DNA of 64,000 nt. It comes from DASVTR01 sp036387475. GTDB lineage: Bacteria > Acidobacteriota > Blastocatellia > Pyrinomonadales > Pyrinomonadaceae. The position numbers and the translations under genes are program-made. The notes below the pieces were generated by a model. That model was given only the letters and a program-made list of their open reading frames with translations. It ran no database searches and had not been told where the DNA came from. This document shows positions 52,412 through 60,347 of the stretch, piece by piece. The first letter of the stretch is position 1. Each line of letters opens with the position of its first letter. The DNA lies in contig DASVTR010000010.1 of the NCBI GenBank assembly GCA_036387475.1, forward strand, positions 62,001 to 126,000. Direction: 5' to 3'.

Positions 52412-53335
52412 TTAGGGCGTCGGTGATGATTCCGGCGTCGAATCGGGAGTAGACATCGGCGGCTTGATACCTCCGCGCGTGCCGCCGCGTCTCATTCTCC
52501 TACCCCTGCGCCGACGCCTGCCGCCCATCATGCCGGTCATCCTGCCGCCGCCGCCCGAAGACGTAAACGAAAACTGGCGATTCTCACCCTCGGCGCTCAT
52601 GATTGAGACGCCGTTGCCCATCCTCCGCAAACGGACTGAGACAATCGAGGGCGGTGTCATGCTGGTGAACATCAACGTCATGCCCGTATAGCCGCGAGTC
52701 GTGACGGCTGAGTAGCGCCCGCTCGCCGCCGTCCCGCCTTCCGGCGTCAGCGTAAAGCTATTGCCTGACTCGAAGGCCAGTGTCGCCGGGCCGGACAGAG
52801 AGCCTTCCGAATACTCGACCGTGCCGGTGTAGGATTGACCGGCGAAGTCCTCTTGCCTCCCACTGCTTCGCTCTAACTCCTGGTTCTGCATGTAGCCCGA
52901 AGTATCCTCAAGCCTCACCCTGTTGCCACGCCGACGGCCACGACGGCGACGGCGGCCACCGCCCGTGCTCGTCATGTCGCCTGTCATGTTGGCGTTGCCC
53001 GACATGTCGCCCGTCATATTGGTGTTCTGCGTATCGTCCGACGTGTTGGCGTTGTCTGACATGTCGCCTGTCATGTTGGCATTGCCCGCCATGTCGCCGG
53101 ACATATTCGTGGTACGGGCCGCGCGACGCCTGCGCCTGCGCCCGCGCCGGCTCGTTCCCGTGCCGGACGTGTTGGCGTTCTGCGAGGTCATCATGCCGCC
53201 GCGCGTCTGCTCATCTTGCGTCGTCGAAGAATTGGTATTCTGCGCCGAGACAATCAGGTCGGCAGTGACGAGAGCGACCGATGCGATGAGCACAATCAAA
53301 ATTGTGAAACTGCGTGTCATGCTGCTCTTGCTCAC
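52412..53335 (-). CDS. Exported protein with Asn-Met-Gly-Asp repeats and Arg-rich patches
   Basis: A 307-residue protein starting at GTG 53335 with GGGAG eight bases upstream. The signal peptide is SFTILIVLIASVALVTADLI. Then come a Ser/Thr/Asn-rich stretch, an Arg cluster (SRRGRRRRRRAARTTN), about six copies of a loose 9-residue repeat NANMTGDMS, and a second Arg cluster (GRRRRRGRRRGNRVR). A beta-rich domain follows (YTGTVEYSEGSLSGPATLAF, MTLMFTSMTPPSIVSV), and the C terminus is again rich in Gly, Met and Arg. No family is recognised. Acidic repeats flanked by basic blocks suggest binding of a polyanion or metal, but that is a guess. Confidence 0.65.
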   Translation of the reverse strand: MSKSSMTRSFTILIVLIASVALVTADLIVSAQNTNSSTTQDEQTRGGMMTSQNANTSGTGTSRRGRRRRRRAARTTNMSGDMAGNANMTGDMSDNANTSDDTQNTNMTGDMSGNANMTGDMTSTGGGRRRRRGRRRGNRVRLEDTSGYMQNQELERSSGRQEDFAGQSYTGTVEYSEGSLSGPATLAFESGNSFTLTPEGGTAASGRYSAVTTRGYTGMTLMFTSMTPPSIVSVRLRRMGNGVSIMSAEGENRQFSFTSSGGGGRMTGMMGGRRRRRGRRMRRGGTRGGIKPPMSTPDSTPESSPTP

Positions 53336-53578
53336 GGATGTTTCTCCCTTCCATGTGTTGTTGCGCACGTATTGAAAAAAAGCGCGTGACGCATCCAGAT
53401 CAAATCGTTTCGGCGACCGCCGCACTGCTGTTGACAGTAACCGCCTATCAAATCTACGGAAAACCTGCGTACTCTAAAACTTTCTTGGGTTAGAAAACTT
53501 GAGTCGTTAGTTTCGCACAACAGAGCATCTGTGCGAAACAATTTTTTCGCGCGGCACAATCTGCGTCGCGCCGCCCGC

Positions 53579-55222
53579 TCAGGACAGAGACGGCGGCAGA
53601 ACGAATTGGCCCAGGTGCGGCCCCGCATAGTTGAGGCTCACGCGCAGCGCCAATTCCAGCGCATCGCGCGTCTCCTCCGGCACAATCACAGCGTCCACGA
53701 AGCCGCGTGCCGCAGCATACTTGGCGTCAAGCTGCTGCTCATAATTTTCCCGCACCTTTTCCATCTCCGCCGTTAACTCTGCGTCCGGCTCTGCGCCCTC
53801 GCGTTTGAGCTTCTCAAGCTGCGTGCCGAACAGTGCGCCGACAGCCGAGTCTCCCTCCATCACGCCCATCCGTCCCGTGGGCCAACTAAAAATAAAATCA
53901 GGGTCGAACCCCTGCCCGGCCATCGCGTAGTAGCCCGCGCCCGAAGCGTGATTGATGGTCAAAACGATTTTCGGCACGGCGGCTGTCGCCATCGCTTCGA
54001 CAAAACGCGCCCCCGCACGAATGATGCCCGAATGTTCCGCTTCCGCGCCGACCATAAAACCCGAAACATCCTGTATGAACAGGAGCGGCGTTTGATGACG
54101 ATGACAGGTCTCTATAAAGTAAGCGACCTTTTCCGCAGAGTCTGCGTAGATAATGCCGCCGAAGCGCGGCGGGCCGCCTCCCGGCTGGCGAATCATCCCG
54201 CGACTGTTAGTGATGACCCCGACCTGTATGCCGCGCAATCGAGCGTGGCCCGTAATCATCTCTTTGGCGTAGTCTGCCTGAAACTCGTCCAGATGCCCTT
54301 CGTCCAGAATGCAGGCCAGCACGTCGCGCATATTGTAAGGCTGGCGATGGTCTTCCGGGATAATGTCGTAGAGGTCTGATGCGGGGCGCGCCGCTTCCAC
54401 GCTTTCCGTAATCGCAACGGCGCTCTGCGGCTTGACTGGAAGCTCAGAAACAAACTCCCTGATTTTAGCGACACAGGCTTCGTCGTCCGCGACACGGTAA
54501 TGCGCGACGCCAGACAGCTCGTTGTGCGTGCGCGCCCCACCCAATGTCTCATTGTCAATCGTCTGACCCGTCGCCCCCTTGACCAGATTCGCCCCGCCCA
54601 AACCCATAAACGATGTGCCCTCGACCATCACTATGAAATCAGAGAGCGCTGGCAAATATGCGCCGCCAGCGATGCACGGCCCCATCACCGCCGAGATTTG
54701 CGGAATCTTCAAATAGCGCCGCATGATCGAGTTGTAATAAAAGATGCGCGACGCGCCGTACTGGCCTGGAAAGACGCCGCCCTGATAAGGCAGATTGACG
54801 CCCGCCGAATCCACCAGATAGATAATCGGCACGTGCGAGCGCATCGCTATCTCCTGCGCCCGCAGGATTTTCTTAATCGTCTCCGGCCACCAGGAGCCAG
54901 CCTTCACGGTCGCGTCATTCGCAACGACAACCACTTCTCGCCCGCCCACGCGGCCCAACACTGTGACGACGCCCGCCGCCGGAGCCGCGCCCTTATACTC
55001 GTCATAAGCGACGAGCAGACCTATCTCCTGCGTAAACGTTTCTTTGTCAAGGAGCAATTCTATTCGCTCGCGCGCCGTCAGCTTTCCCTGTTGATGCTGG
55101 CGTTCAATTTTGTCCGGCCCGCCGCCGCGCCGCAGTTTGGCTTCAAGGCGCAGGAGTTCAGTCGCCAACTGGCGCAGACGCGTCCGTGCTTCCGTAGAAG
55201 CCGGTCGTGCTTCAGACTTCAT
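53579..55222 (-). CDS. Acyl-CoA carboxylase carboxyltransferase (beta) subunit
   Basis: A 547-residue biotin-dependent carboxyltransferase. The N-terminal region (GGGPDKIERQHQQGKLTARE, RIELLLD) is followed by acyl-CoA-binding blocks IIYLVDSAGVNLPYQGGVFP and VMGPCIAGGAYLPALSDFIV. The second crotonase half has GQTIDNETLGGARTHNELSG, QDVSGFMVGAEAEHSGIIRA and INHASGAGYYAMAGQGFDPD. The pattern with VNLP in the first half is closer to methylcrotonyl/geranyl-CoA carboxylases than to propionyl-CoA carboxylases. The biotin carboxylase partner is not in this window. Together with AtuA and the LiuC/AtuE-like hydratase it suggests leucine or isoprenoid acid breakdown. Confidence 0.9.
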   Translation of the reverse strand: MKSEARPASTEARTRLRQLATELLRLEAKLRRGGGPDKIERQHQQGKLTARERIELLLDKETFTQEIGLLVAYDEYKGAAPAAGVVTVLGRVGGREVVVVANDATVKAGSWWPETIKKILRAQEIAMRSHVPIIYLVDSAGVNLPYQGGVFPGQYGASRIFYYNSIMRRYLKIPQISAVMGPCIAGGAYLPALSDFIVMVEGTSFMGLGGANLVKGATGQTIDNETLGGARTHNELSGVAHYRVADDEACVAKIREFVSELPVKPQSAVAITESVEAARPASDLYDIIPEDHRQPYNMRDVLACILDEGHLDEFQADYAKEMITGHARLRGIQVGVITNSRGMIRQPGGGPPRFGGIIYADSAEKVAYFIETCHRHQTPLLFIQDVSGFMVGAEAEHSGIIRAGARFVEAMATAAVPKIVLTINHASGAGYYAMAGQGFDPDFIFSWPTGRMGVMEGDSAVGALFGTQLEKLKREGAEPDAELTAEMEKVRENYEQQLDAKYAAARGFVDAVIVPEETRDALELALRVSLNYAGPHLGQFVLPPSLS

Positions 55223-55384
55223 CTTGATTCTGAACGGCTGGCTGGCCGCACACAGGGCCTCGTCTTTAGCTTCAGCCGCTCACCTGATAAATAAGATAGC
55301 TTCGAGATGTCGCCAAAATAGCACAGGACGGCTCGCCAAGACAATGAGTCCACCGAAGCATCCCGCGCGCCGGGCAAAAATCAA

Positions 55385-55410
55385 GGGGCGGGATTTTAAT
55401 TTCCCGCCCC
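55385..55410 (-). terminator. Terminator downstream of the metallopeptidase-like gene
   Basis: GGGGCGGGA and TCCCGCCCC pair perfectly around an A/T loop. On the minus strand the stem is followed by TTGATTTTTG. It lies 26 bases after the stop of the gene at 55437, a typical intrinsic terminator. Confidence 0.8.
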
Positions 55411-55436
55411 ACATGATTAAGGTTCAGCGTTTTTTA

Positions 55437-56753
55437 TTACTTCCAGAGCTTACTCAAGAGCACCTTGGCGTCCGTCTTGTCGGGCAAGCCTTCGACAATC
55501 AGGACGCGAGAGCCGCGCCGCTCCATCAAGACAGCGCCCTCTTTAGTCTGCCACGCGCTCGACTGATAAACTTCTTCGGAAGCGGCGCTGGAAGCAGCAA
55601 GGTCGCCGTAACGAGCACTAGTTCGCCGTGCGTAAGCGTCGAAGAATTCCTGCGCGTCGCGGTCTGAATCCCAACTGGAAAGTTGCGCGATAAAGACAGC
55701 GCCCGTCTTCGGCTCGTTGTAAACACTGTAGCGGTCGCCGCCCCAACCTGCTGCCGCCGCGCGCGATTCCGCCTTCGATTTTAAAAACTCGTCGAGAATC
55801 AGATAGTAGCCCCACTCGCCGTTCACATCGTAATCCACACGCTTCCAATTCGCGCCGAGCGCGCTTGCGACATCCGGCAATTCAAGTTTAACGGGCGCTT
55901 CGCGTGAGAAGTATTTTTCGGCGTGCAGGATTTGCTCTGTTGACTGCGGCAACTCCGTATAGGCCAAAGAGATTTGCTTCCAGCCGCCCTGCTTGTACAA
56001 ATGCGAGACGAAATCCATCCCCTGTTGATAAGGAAACAGCAGGGACTCGCGCAGTGAGCGCGGCGCTTTCTCTATCAACTCGGACGAGCCTGCGCCGCCA
56101 GCCTCTATTGAGCGCATGAAGGCCAGCGCACGCATCGGATTACGCATAATGTAATACTGCATCAAAAGTGTCGCGTCGCCTTCGATCAGGGCGTGGGCGG
56201 CGAGTTCTGCGTCGGCGTCGCCCTTGGGCCACTTGTCAAAGCGGCGCAGATTGAAATGCTGGTCTTGCAGCGCGTGGGCCAATTCGTGGGCCATGACGGG
56301 TTTCTGCCCGTCCAAATCAATCCACTCGGCCAGATAAAACTGCTGCGCCTTCGGGTCGTAGTAACCTGCGACCTGTTCCGTCAGCAGGCTGATGATGAAG
56401 GGGCGCAGTTGCATGTCAGAGGGAATCATGCCGAGTTTTTTCAGAGTAATCTCGGAGGCGTGCAACTCTTCTGGCGTCGTCTCCTCGTCCATATTCTTGA
56501 TGAGCATTCTTTCAATCTCGGCGCGCGATTGCGCTCCGCTCTTGACCGGGCGCAGGATAGCCAGTTGCCTGATCTCGCTCGTCTCCTTCAAGACCGCCTC
56601 GCTGGCCGCCATGACGGCAGCGCTCTTGTTGCCGGAGGTCACAGCGGGAGCCTGCTTTTGGGCGGAGGCCGCGCCGACACCGATAAAAAGTGAGGCCGCC
56701 ACCGAGAGGGCTGTGACAAAAGTGATAACTCGCAGTCGGATTTGCTTTGACAT
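55437..56753 (-). CDS. Exported zincin-like metallopeptidase of unknown family
   Basis: A 438-residue protein with a signal peptide (VTALSVAASLFIGVGAASA). The zinc motif HELAH is in PVMAHELAHALQDQHFNLRR near residue 155, with a possible third ligand Glu in ALIEGDATLLMQYYIM about 35 residues later. Before it, VAGYYDPKAQQFYLAE is typical of a group of uncharacterised secreted gluzincin-like proteins in Acidobacteriota. The C-terminal 200 residues are alpha/beta without known motifs. It is monocistronic with a good terminator and divergent from the thioesterase gene. Its substrate is unknown. Confidence 0.78.
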   Translation of the reverse strand: MSKQIRLRVITFVTALSVAASLFIGVGAASAQKQAPAVTSGNKSAAVMAASEAVLKETSEIRQLAILRPVKSGAQSRAEIERMLIKNMDEETTPEELHASEITLKKLGMIPSDMQLRPFIISLLTEQVAGYYDPKAQQFYLAEWIDLDGQKPVMAHELAHALQDQHFNLRRFDKWPKGDADAELAAHALIEGDATLLMQYYIMRNPMRALAFMRSIEAGGAGSSELIEKAPRSLRESLLFPYQQGMDFVSHLYKQGGWKQISLAYTELPQSTEQILHAEKYFSREAPVKLELPDVASALGANWKRVDYDVNGEWGYYLILDEFLKSKAESRAAAAGWGGDRYSVYNEPKTGAVFIAQLSSWDSDRDAQEFFDAYARRTSARYGDLAASSAASEEVYQSSAWQTKEGAVLMERRGSRVLIVEGLPDKTDAKVLLSKLWK

Positions 56754-56774
56754 CTCTAACCTTTCGCTTTTATA

Positions 56775-56797
56775 GTCCGCTCAAACCTTTAGCGGAC
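56775..56797. other. Leader hairpin between divergent genes
   Basis: GTCCGCT and AGCGGAC pair perfectly across a 9-base loop and are followed on the plus strand by ATTTTTATTTTAG, which looks like an intrinsic terminator. No gene ends here on that strand, so it may instead act in the 5' leader of the metallopeptidase-like gene on the minus strand. Confidence 0.4.
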
Positions 56798-56853
56798 ATT
56801 TTTATTTTAGCAGGTCATCCCTCAATCGCCCGAATCCTGTTGGGAGGCTTTCA

Positions 56854-57363
56854 ATGCAGATGATGAAACAAGCGGACGACGATGTGATGCCGGACGAATG
56901 GCACGAAACCTTAGTGCGCGTGCGCTATTCCGAAACGGACAAAATGGGCGTCGTCTATCACGCCAACTATCTTGTCTGGTTTGAGATTGGCCGCACGGAG
57001 TTTTGTCGTGCGCGCGGTTTTAGCTACCGCGACATGGAAGAGAACGAAAACTCTTTTCTCGTAGTTGCAGAAAGTTACTGCCGCTATAAAGCGCCAGCCT
57101 ACTACGACGACGAACTTCTTGTCCGCACACACGTCACCGAACTGCGTCGCCGCTCGCTTCGCTTCGGCTACGAAATCGTACGCATCAGCGACGACCGCGT
57201 GATCGCCGAAGGCGAGACGGGCCACGTTGTCACAGACCCCAATGGCCGCGTCCGCTCGTTCCCAGACCGTTATTGCCAACTTCTGCGCGCCACCCCAACC
57301 GAAGCCATGCATCTATCGCAACCGCCAGCCGAACGCGTCCCCGAAAACACTGCACCGGACTAA
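56854..57363 (+). CDS. YbgC/FadM-type acyl-CoA thioesterase
   Basis: A 169-residue hotdog-fold thioesterase. The active-site region VRVRYSETDKMGVVYHANYL carries the catalytic Asp of the 4HBT family (here in TDKMGVVYHANY), followed by WFEIGRTEFCRARGFSYRDM. GGGAGG lies six bases before ATG 56854. It hydrolyses acyl-CoA thioesters, which fits the acyl-CoA degradation genes to its left, though it is on the opposite strand and has its own promoter. Confidence 0.92.
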   Translation: MQMMKQADDDVMPDEWHETLVRVRYSETDKMGVVYHANYLVWFEIGRTEFCRARGFSYRDMEENENSFLVVAESYCRYKAPAYYDDELLVRTHVTELRRRSLRFGYEIVRISDDRVIAEGETGHVVTDPNGRVRSFPDRYCQLLRATPTEAMHLSQPPAERVPENTAPD

Positions 57364-57426
57364 CAGTTTTGAGTTTTCAGTTTTCAGTTAAGAGCAACTT
57401 GTCTTTTACGGAAAACTGTAAACTGC
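57364..57426. repeat. 7-bp-unit inverted repeat (CAGTTTT type)
   Basis: The left arm has cagtttt, gagtttt, cagtttt, cagtta. A shorter right arm has aaaactg, taaactg. It lies between two convergent genes, where the hairpin may also serve as terminator. Confidence 0.75.
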
Positions 57427-57427
57427 A

Positions 57428-58210
57428 CTATTGTTCATGCTTGAGGGAGAGGCGAGAGATTTCGCGTGCATGGCCCGTCGCTTCGTCAACGTCGATGATG
57501 GCGGCGCAGATGCGTACGTCGCCAATCGAGTGTTCGGCGCGCTTGTGCAGGGCCGAAGTGAAGCGCCCTATGACATCTTCCTTCACCATTCCGATCACGC
57601 CCGCGTAGCTGCCCGTCATTCCAATGTCAGTCAGATAGGCTGTGCCCTGCGCCAGAATTCTTTCGTCGGCGGTTTGCACGTGAGTGTGCGTGCCGACCAC
57701 TGCCGAGACGCGCCCGTCCAAGTGCCAGCCCATCGCAGACTTTTCAGAAGTCGCCTCGGCGTGCATATCCACGAGCCTGACTTTTACATCCGGCGAGAGC
57801 GAATCCAAAAGCGCGTCGGCTGTGCGAAAGGGGTCGTCCGCCGGATGCATAAAGACGCGCCCGATCAGATTCAATACCGCTACACGGACGCCGCGCACCT
57901 CACCCACCCACATCCCATTGCCGGGGGTCTTCGGCGGATAATTCGCCGGACGCAAGAGTCGCGGCTGCCGTTCGATATAAGCAACGGCCTCGCGTTTATC
58001 GAAGATGTGATTGCCGGAAGTCATCACGTCAATTCCGGCATTGAAGAGTTGTTCGGCGTGAGGCGGCGTGATGGAAAAGCCTCCGGTTACGTTCTCCGCA
58101 TTCATGATAGCCAGGTCGATATTATTCTGCTCGCGCAAATCCTGAATACGATCAAGCACAGCCTGGCGTCCGGGCCGCGCCACCACATCGCCGATCATTA
58201 AAATTTTCAT
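57428..58210 (-). CDS. YmdB-family metallophosphoesterase
   Basis: A 260-residue dimetal phosphoesterase (TIGR00282 type). The N-terminal metal site is ILMIGDVVARPGRQAV, followed by NAENVTGGFSITPPHAEQLF, DVMTSGNHIFDKREAVAYI, VRLVDMHAEATSEKSAMGWH and VVGTHTHVQTADERIL. Bacillus YmdB hydrolyses 2',3'-cyclic nucleotides and affects motility and biofilm genes. Here it ends the thrS-zapA-6S RNA block and lies directly after the 6S RNA gene. Confidence 0.92.
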   Translation of the reverse strand: MKILMIGDVVARPGRQAVLDRIQDLREQNNIDLAIMNAENVTGGFSITPPHAEQLFNAGIDVMTSGNHIFDKREAVAYIERQPRLLRPANYPPKTPGNGMWVGEVRGVRVAVLNLIGRVFMHPADDPFRTADALLDSLSPDVKVRLVDMHAEATSEKSAMGWHLDGRVSAVVGTHTHVQTADERILAQGTAYLTDIGMTGSYAGVIGMVKEDVIGRFTSALHKRAEHSIGDVRICAAIIDVDEATGHAREISRLSLKHEQ

Positions 58211-58229
58211 CTCTCACCCGTAGAAAGTA

Positions 58230-58297
58230 GAGGTCAGAGGCTAGAGGTTAAAGGTCAGTCATAAAAACTAACCTCTAACCTCTGATCTCTGACCTCT
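58230..58297. repeat. 7-bp-unit inverted repeat (GAGGTCA type)
   Basis: Left units are gaggtca, gaggcta, gaggtta, aaggtca. Right units are taacctc, taacctc, tgatctc, tgacctc. It is nearly the same family as the copy at 16886, 41 kb away. It lies between ymdB and the 6S RNA gene. Confidence 0.88.
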
Positions 58298-58305
58298 CCT
58301 GTTAA

Positions 58306-58520
58306 TGGCTAGAGGGAAATCCGCAGTGGCCGCTCCGCAGCCGTAATTGAACCTGCGTTAACAGGTGGGTGACCTCTTTGTTAAGCCGCAGCCCTTGGCA
58401 ATTCCTTAACGATGAAGGATTGCACCGGCTGTGAGTCGGCGTCGGTCTCCCTTTATTTACAGCGTTGGCTCAATCATCGTTACTCGGTGACGAACCCCGC
58501 AGACGTGTTCCCTCTGCCGG
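58306..58520 (-). ncRNA. ssrS: 6S RNA
   Basis: About 215 nt on the minus strand between zapA and ymdB. The ends pair as GGC-AGAGGGAA with TTCCCTCTAGCC, forming the closing stem. Inside, CTGCGGGGTTCGTCACCGAG near the 5' side and GGCTGCGGAGCGGCCACTGCGG near the 3' side resemble the bubble-flanking stems of known 6S RNAs. A TATATTATTT box is just upstream of the 5' end. The zapA-6S order is widespread in bacteria. 6S RNA binds the sigma-70 holoenzyme by imitating an open promoter. Exact ends are estimates. Confidence 0.75.
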
Positions 58521-58540
58521 AAATAATATAACACAGAAAA

Positions 58541-58671
58541 AAGCAGAATTCAGAAGTCAGGAGTCAGAAGCCAGAAGAAAAGAAAATCAGAATAAAAACG
58601 GTTCGCAGCCTCTTATTCTGACTTCTGGATTCTGACTCCTGACTTCTGCTTTGGCTTCTGACTTCTGCTTT
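58541..58671. repeat. 7-bp-unit inverted repeat (TCAGAAG/TGACTTC type)
   Basis: The left arm has ttcagaa, gtcagga, gtcagaa, gccagaa. The right arm has tctgact, tctggat, tctgact, cctgact, tctgctt and a further copy up to the zapA stop. It lies between zapA and the 6S RNA promoter. Confidence 0.8.
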
Positions 58672-59057
58672 TACGTAAAGGCGATGTTTCCAGCCGGGCT
58701 TGGCTGTTCGACGGTGCTGCGGACTTTGAGCAGGCGGTCTAGCATCTCTGCGCATTCGGCGCTGCGTGAGGCGAGTTGCGAGTCGGCCTGTTCGTGCAGT
58801 CGTTTGAGGCGATGCAGTTCGTCGGCGATGTGCAGGGCGGCGAGGATGGCTACCTTCAAGGAATCCACCGTCAGCGTGCCCGAAGAAATCTCGCGCATAC
58901 GACTGTCAACAAACTCTGCGAGTTGCGTGATGTACTCGCTGTCGCCGTCGGAACGAATGTTGTAGGTCTGATTGTAAATCTCGACCCGGATGGTCGGTGT
59001 CGTGGCTGCGTCCATATTGCCTTTACCCAAACTCATGCGGCCCTGTGGGTCTTTCAT
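58671..59057 (-). CDS. zapA: Cell division protein ZapA
   Basis: A 128-residue FtsZ-associated protein. The ZapA globular part (TIRVEIYNQTYNIRSDGDSE, YITQLAEFVDSRMREI) is followed by the helical part SLKVAILAALHIADELHRLK and a coiled-coil tail. It promotes FtsZ bundling at mid-cell. The start overlaps the ZapB-like stop by ATGA, so both are translationally coupled. An internal start, MDAATTPTIRV, would give a protein closer to the usual length. Confidence 0.9.
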   Translation of the reverse strand: MKDPQGRMSLGKGNMDAATTPTIRVEIYNQTYNIRSDGDSEYITQLAEFVDSRMREISSGTLTVDSLKVAILAALHIADELHRLKRLHEQADSQLASRSAECAEMLDRLLKVRSTVEQPSPAGNIAFT

Positions 59058-59335
59058 TTGCGCACCGCCTCAGCCATCTCAGGATCGAGCGCGGCGATGG
59101 CGTCGAGCATCGCTTCGACCTTCATCCGAATCGTGTCGCGCTCCTGAAGAAGGCGCTCAACCTGATTTTCGAGGCGCTCTTTCTCGCCGAGCAGTCCGCC
59201 AAGCTCTCGCCGGACTGAGGCGATCTCGCGTTCCAATCCTTCCTTTTCCTGACGCAGCGTCTTCGTCAGTTCGATGGTGCGGTAAATTTTGTCTTCAAGG
59301 TGCGAGAACTTTTCGAGTCCTGATAATCCGACCAT
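59054..59335 (-). CDS. ZapB-like coiled-coil cell division protein
   Basis: A 93-residue, almost entirely coiled-coil protein (LEDKIYRTIELTKTLRQEKE, LEREIASVRRELGGLLGEKE, RLENQVERLLQERDTI). GGAGAG precedes ATG 59335. Size, coiled coil and fusion-like overlap with zapA indicate the ZapB role of crosslinking ZapA. Sequence identity to enterobacterial ZapB is not expected. Identification rests on context. Confidence 0.65.
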   Translation of the reverse strand: MVGLSGLEKFSHLEDKIYRTIELTKTLRQEKEGLEREIASVRRELGGLLGEKERLENQVERLLQERDTIRMKVEAMLDAIAALDPEMAEAVRK

Positions 59336-59566
59336 CGCTATCTCTCCAAAGTTTAACGGCGCGTTAGGCGAGCCGACCGATTATGCGACTTCAAGCGCCT
59401 CAGCGCAAGAGTTTTCAGTAGAGGTCAGAGGCGTTAGCTGGCACGAGCGCTTAAGCGCGCAAAGCGCTCGAACTTTTGATCGAACGCTTTGCGTGCATTG
59501 TCTGCCTGAAGTTTTGTGTCTTTCGGTTCAAGCCCTTGCGGCATTACTCAAAGTCCTCTTCATGCT

Positions 59567-59956
59567 CTAAGCGGCTGCGCTTTGCTGTTGCTGCTGCTCG
59601 TTATCGAGAGCGCCCCTGACCTGTCCGGCCAAATCCGCGAACGCTTCGGGCGAATTGGCGGCGATGTCCGCGAGCACTTTCCTGTCAAGCTCTATTCCGG
59701 CGACTTTCAGACCGTGCATAAACTGCGAATAGTTCAATCCGTTGAGACGCGCGGCTGCGCCGATGCGGACAATCCACAGGCTGCGAAAATCACGCTTCTT
59801 CAGCTTGCGCCCCGTGTAAGCGAAATTCAGCCCGCGCTCGACAGACTCTTTCGCCGAACGATACAGCTTCGACTTTGTGCCGCGATAACCCTTGGCTAAT
59901 TTTAAAATCTTCTTGCGCCTTTCGAGACGCTTATTTCCACGTTTTGCTCTAGGCAT
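59567..59956 (-). CDS. rplT: 50S ribosomal protein L20
   Basis: A 129-residue basic protein with the L20 signature: MPRAKRGNKRLERRKKILKL, AKGYRGTKSKLYRSAKE, RDFRSLWIVRIGAAARLNGL and YSQFMHGLKVAGIELDRKVL. It binds 23S rRNA early in assembly and represses its own operon in many bacteria. It is the last gene of infC-rpmI-rplT. The C terminus is Gln-rich (DNEQQQQQSAAA), slightly extended. Confidence 0.97.
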   Translation of the reverse strand: MPRAKRGNKRLERRKKILKLAKGYRGTKSKLYRSAKESVERGLNFAYTGRKLKKRDFRSLWIVRIGAAARLNGLNYSQFMHGLKVAGIELDRKVLADIAANSPEAFADLAGQVRGALDNEQQQQQSAAA

Positions 59957-59978
59957 GATTCATTCCCCTTCCCTAAAA

Positions 59979-60065
59979 GGATGAACGCAGAACGATGAAC
60001 GATGAATGAATTAAGAGACAGGTCGCTGCTTTTACTTCATCGTTCCGCGTTCATCGTTCATCCTT
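59979..60065. repeat. 7-bp-unit inverted repeat (GATGAAC/TTCATCG type)
   Basis: The left arm has gatgaac, gcagaac, gatgaac, gatgaat. The right arm has ttcatcg, ttccgcg, ttcatcg, ttcatcc. It fills the rpmI-rplT gap, a place where many bacteria have an L20-binding regulatory structure. Confidence 0.85.
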
Positions 60066-60268
60066 TAACTACGCCCATACGGCAGCATTGCTTCGACGCG
60101 CTTTTGATCGCCGTCGGAAACGAGACCGTCAACATCCAGTTGGCGCTTCCGCTTGGTGGTTTTCTTGGTCAGAATGTGGCGCGCGTGGCTGTGGCCGCGC
60201 TTGATCTTTCCGGTCGCGGTCAGGCGAAAACGCTTGGCCGCTCCCTTGTGTGTTTTCAGTTTTGGCAT
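60065..60268 (-). CDS. rpmI: 50S ribosomal protein L35
   Basis: A 67-residue basic protein beginning MPKLKTHKGAAKRFRLTATG and continuing KIKRGHSHARHILTKKTTKR and KRQLDVDGLVS. This is the L35 pattern in full. It lies between infC and rplT as in nearly all bacteria. The last codons extend into the 7-bp repeat region at the stop. Confidence 0.97.
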   Translation of the reverse strand: MPKLKTHKGAAKRFRLTATGKIKRGHSHARHILTKKTTKRKRQLDVDGLVSDGDQKRVEAMLPYGRS

Positions 60269-60347
60269 CTCTACTCCTTAGACGGTTAATTGAGCCGTCC
60301 GGCTAACGGTCAGCCGGAGCTTGTCTCTCAAGCCGGAGGCTTGTTAC

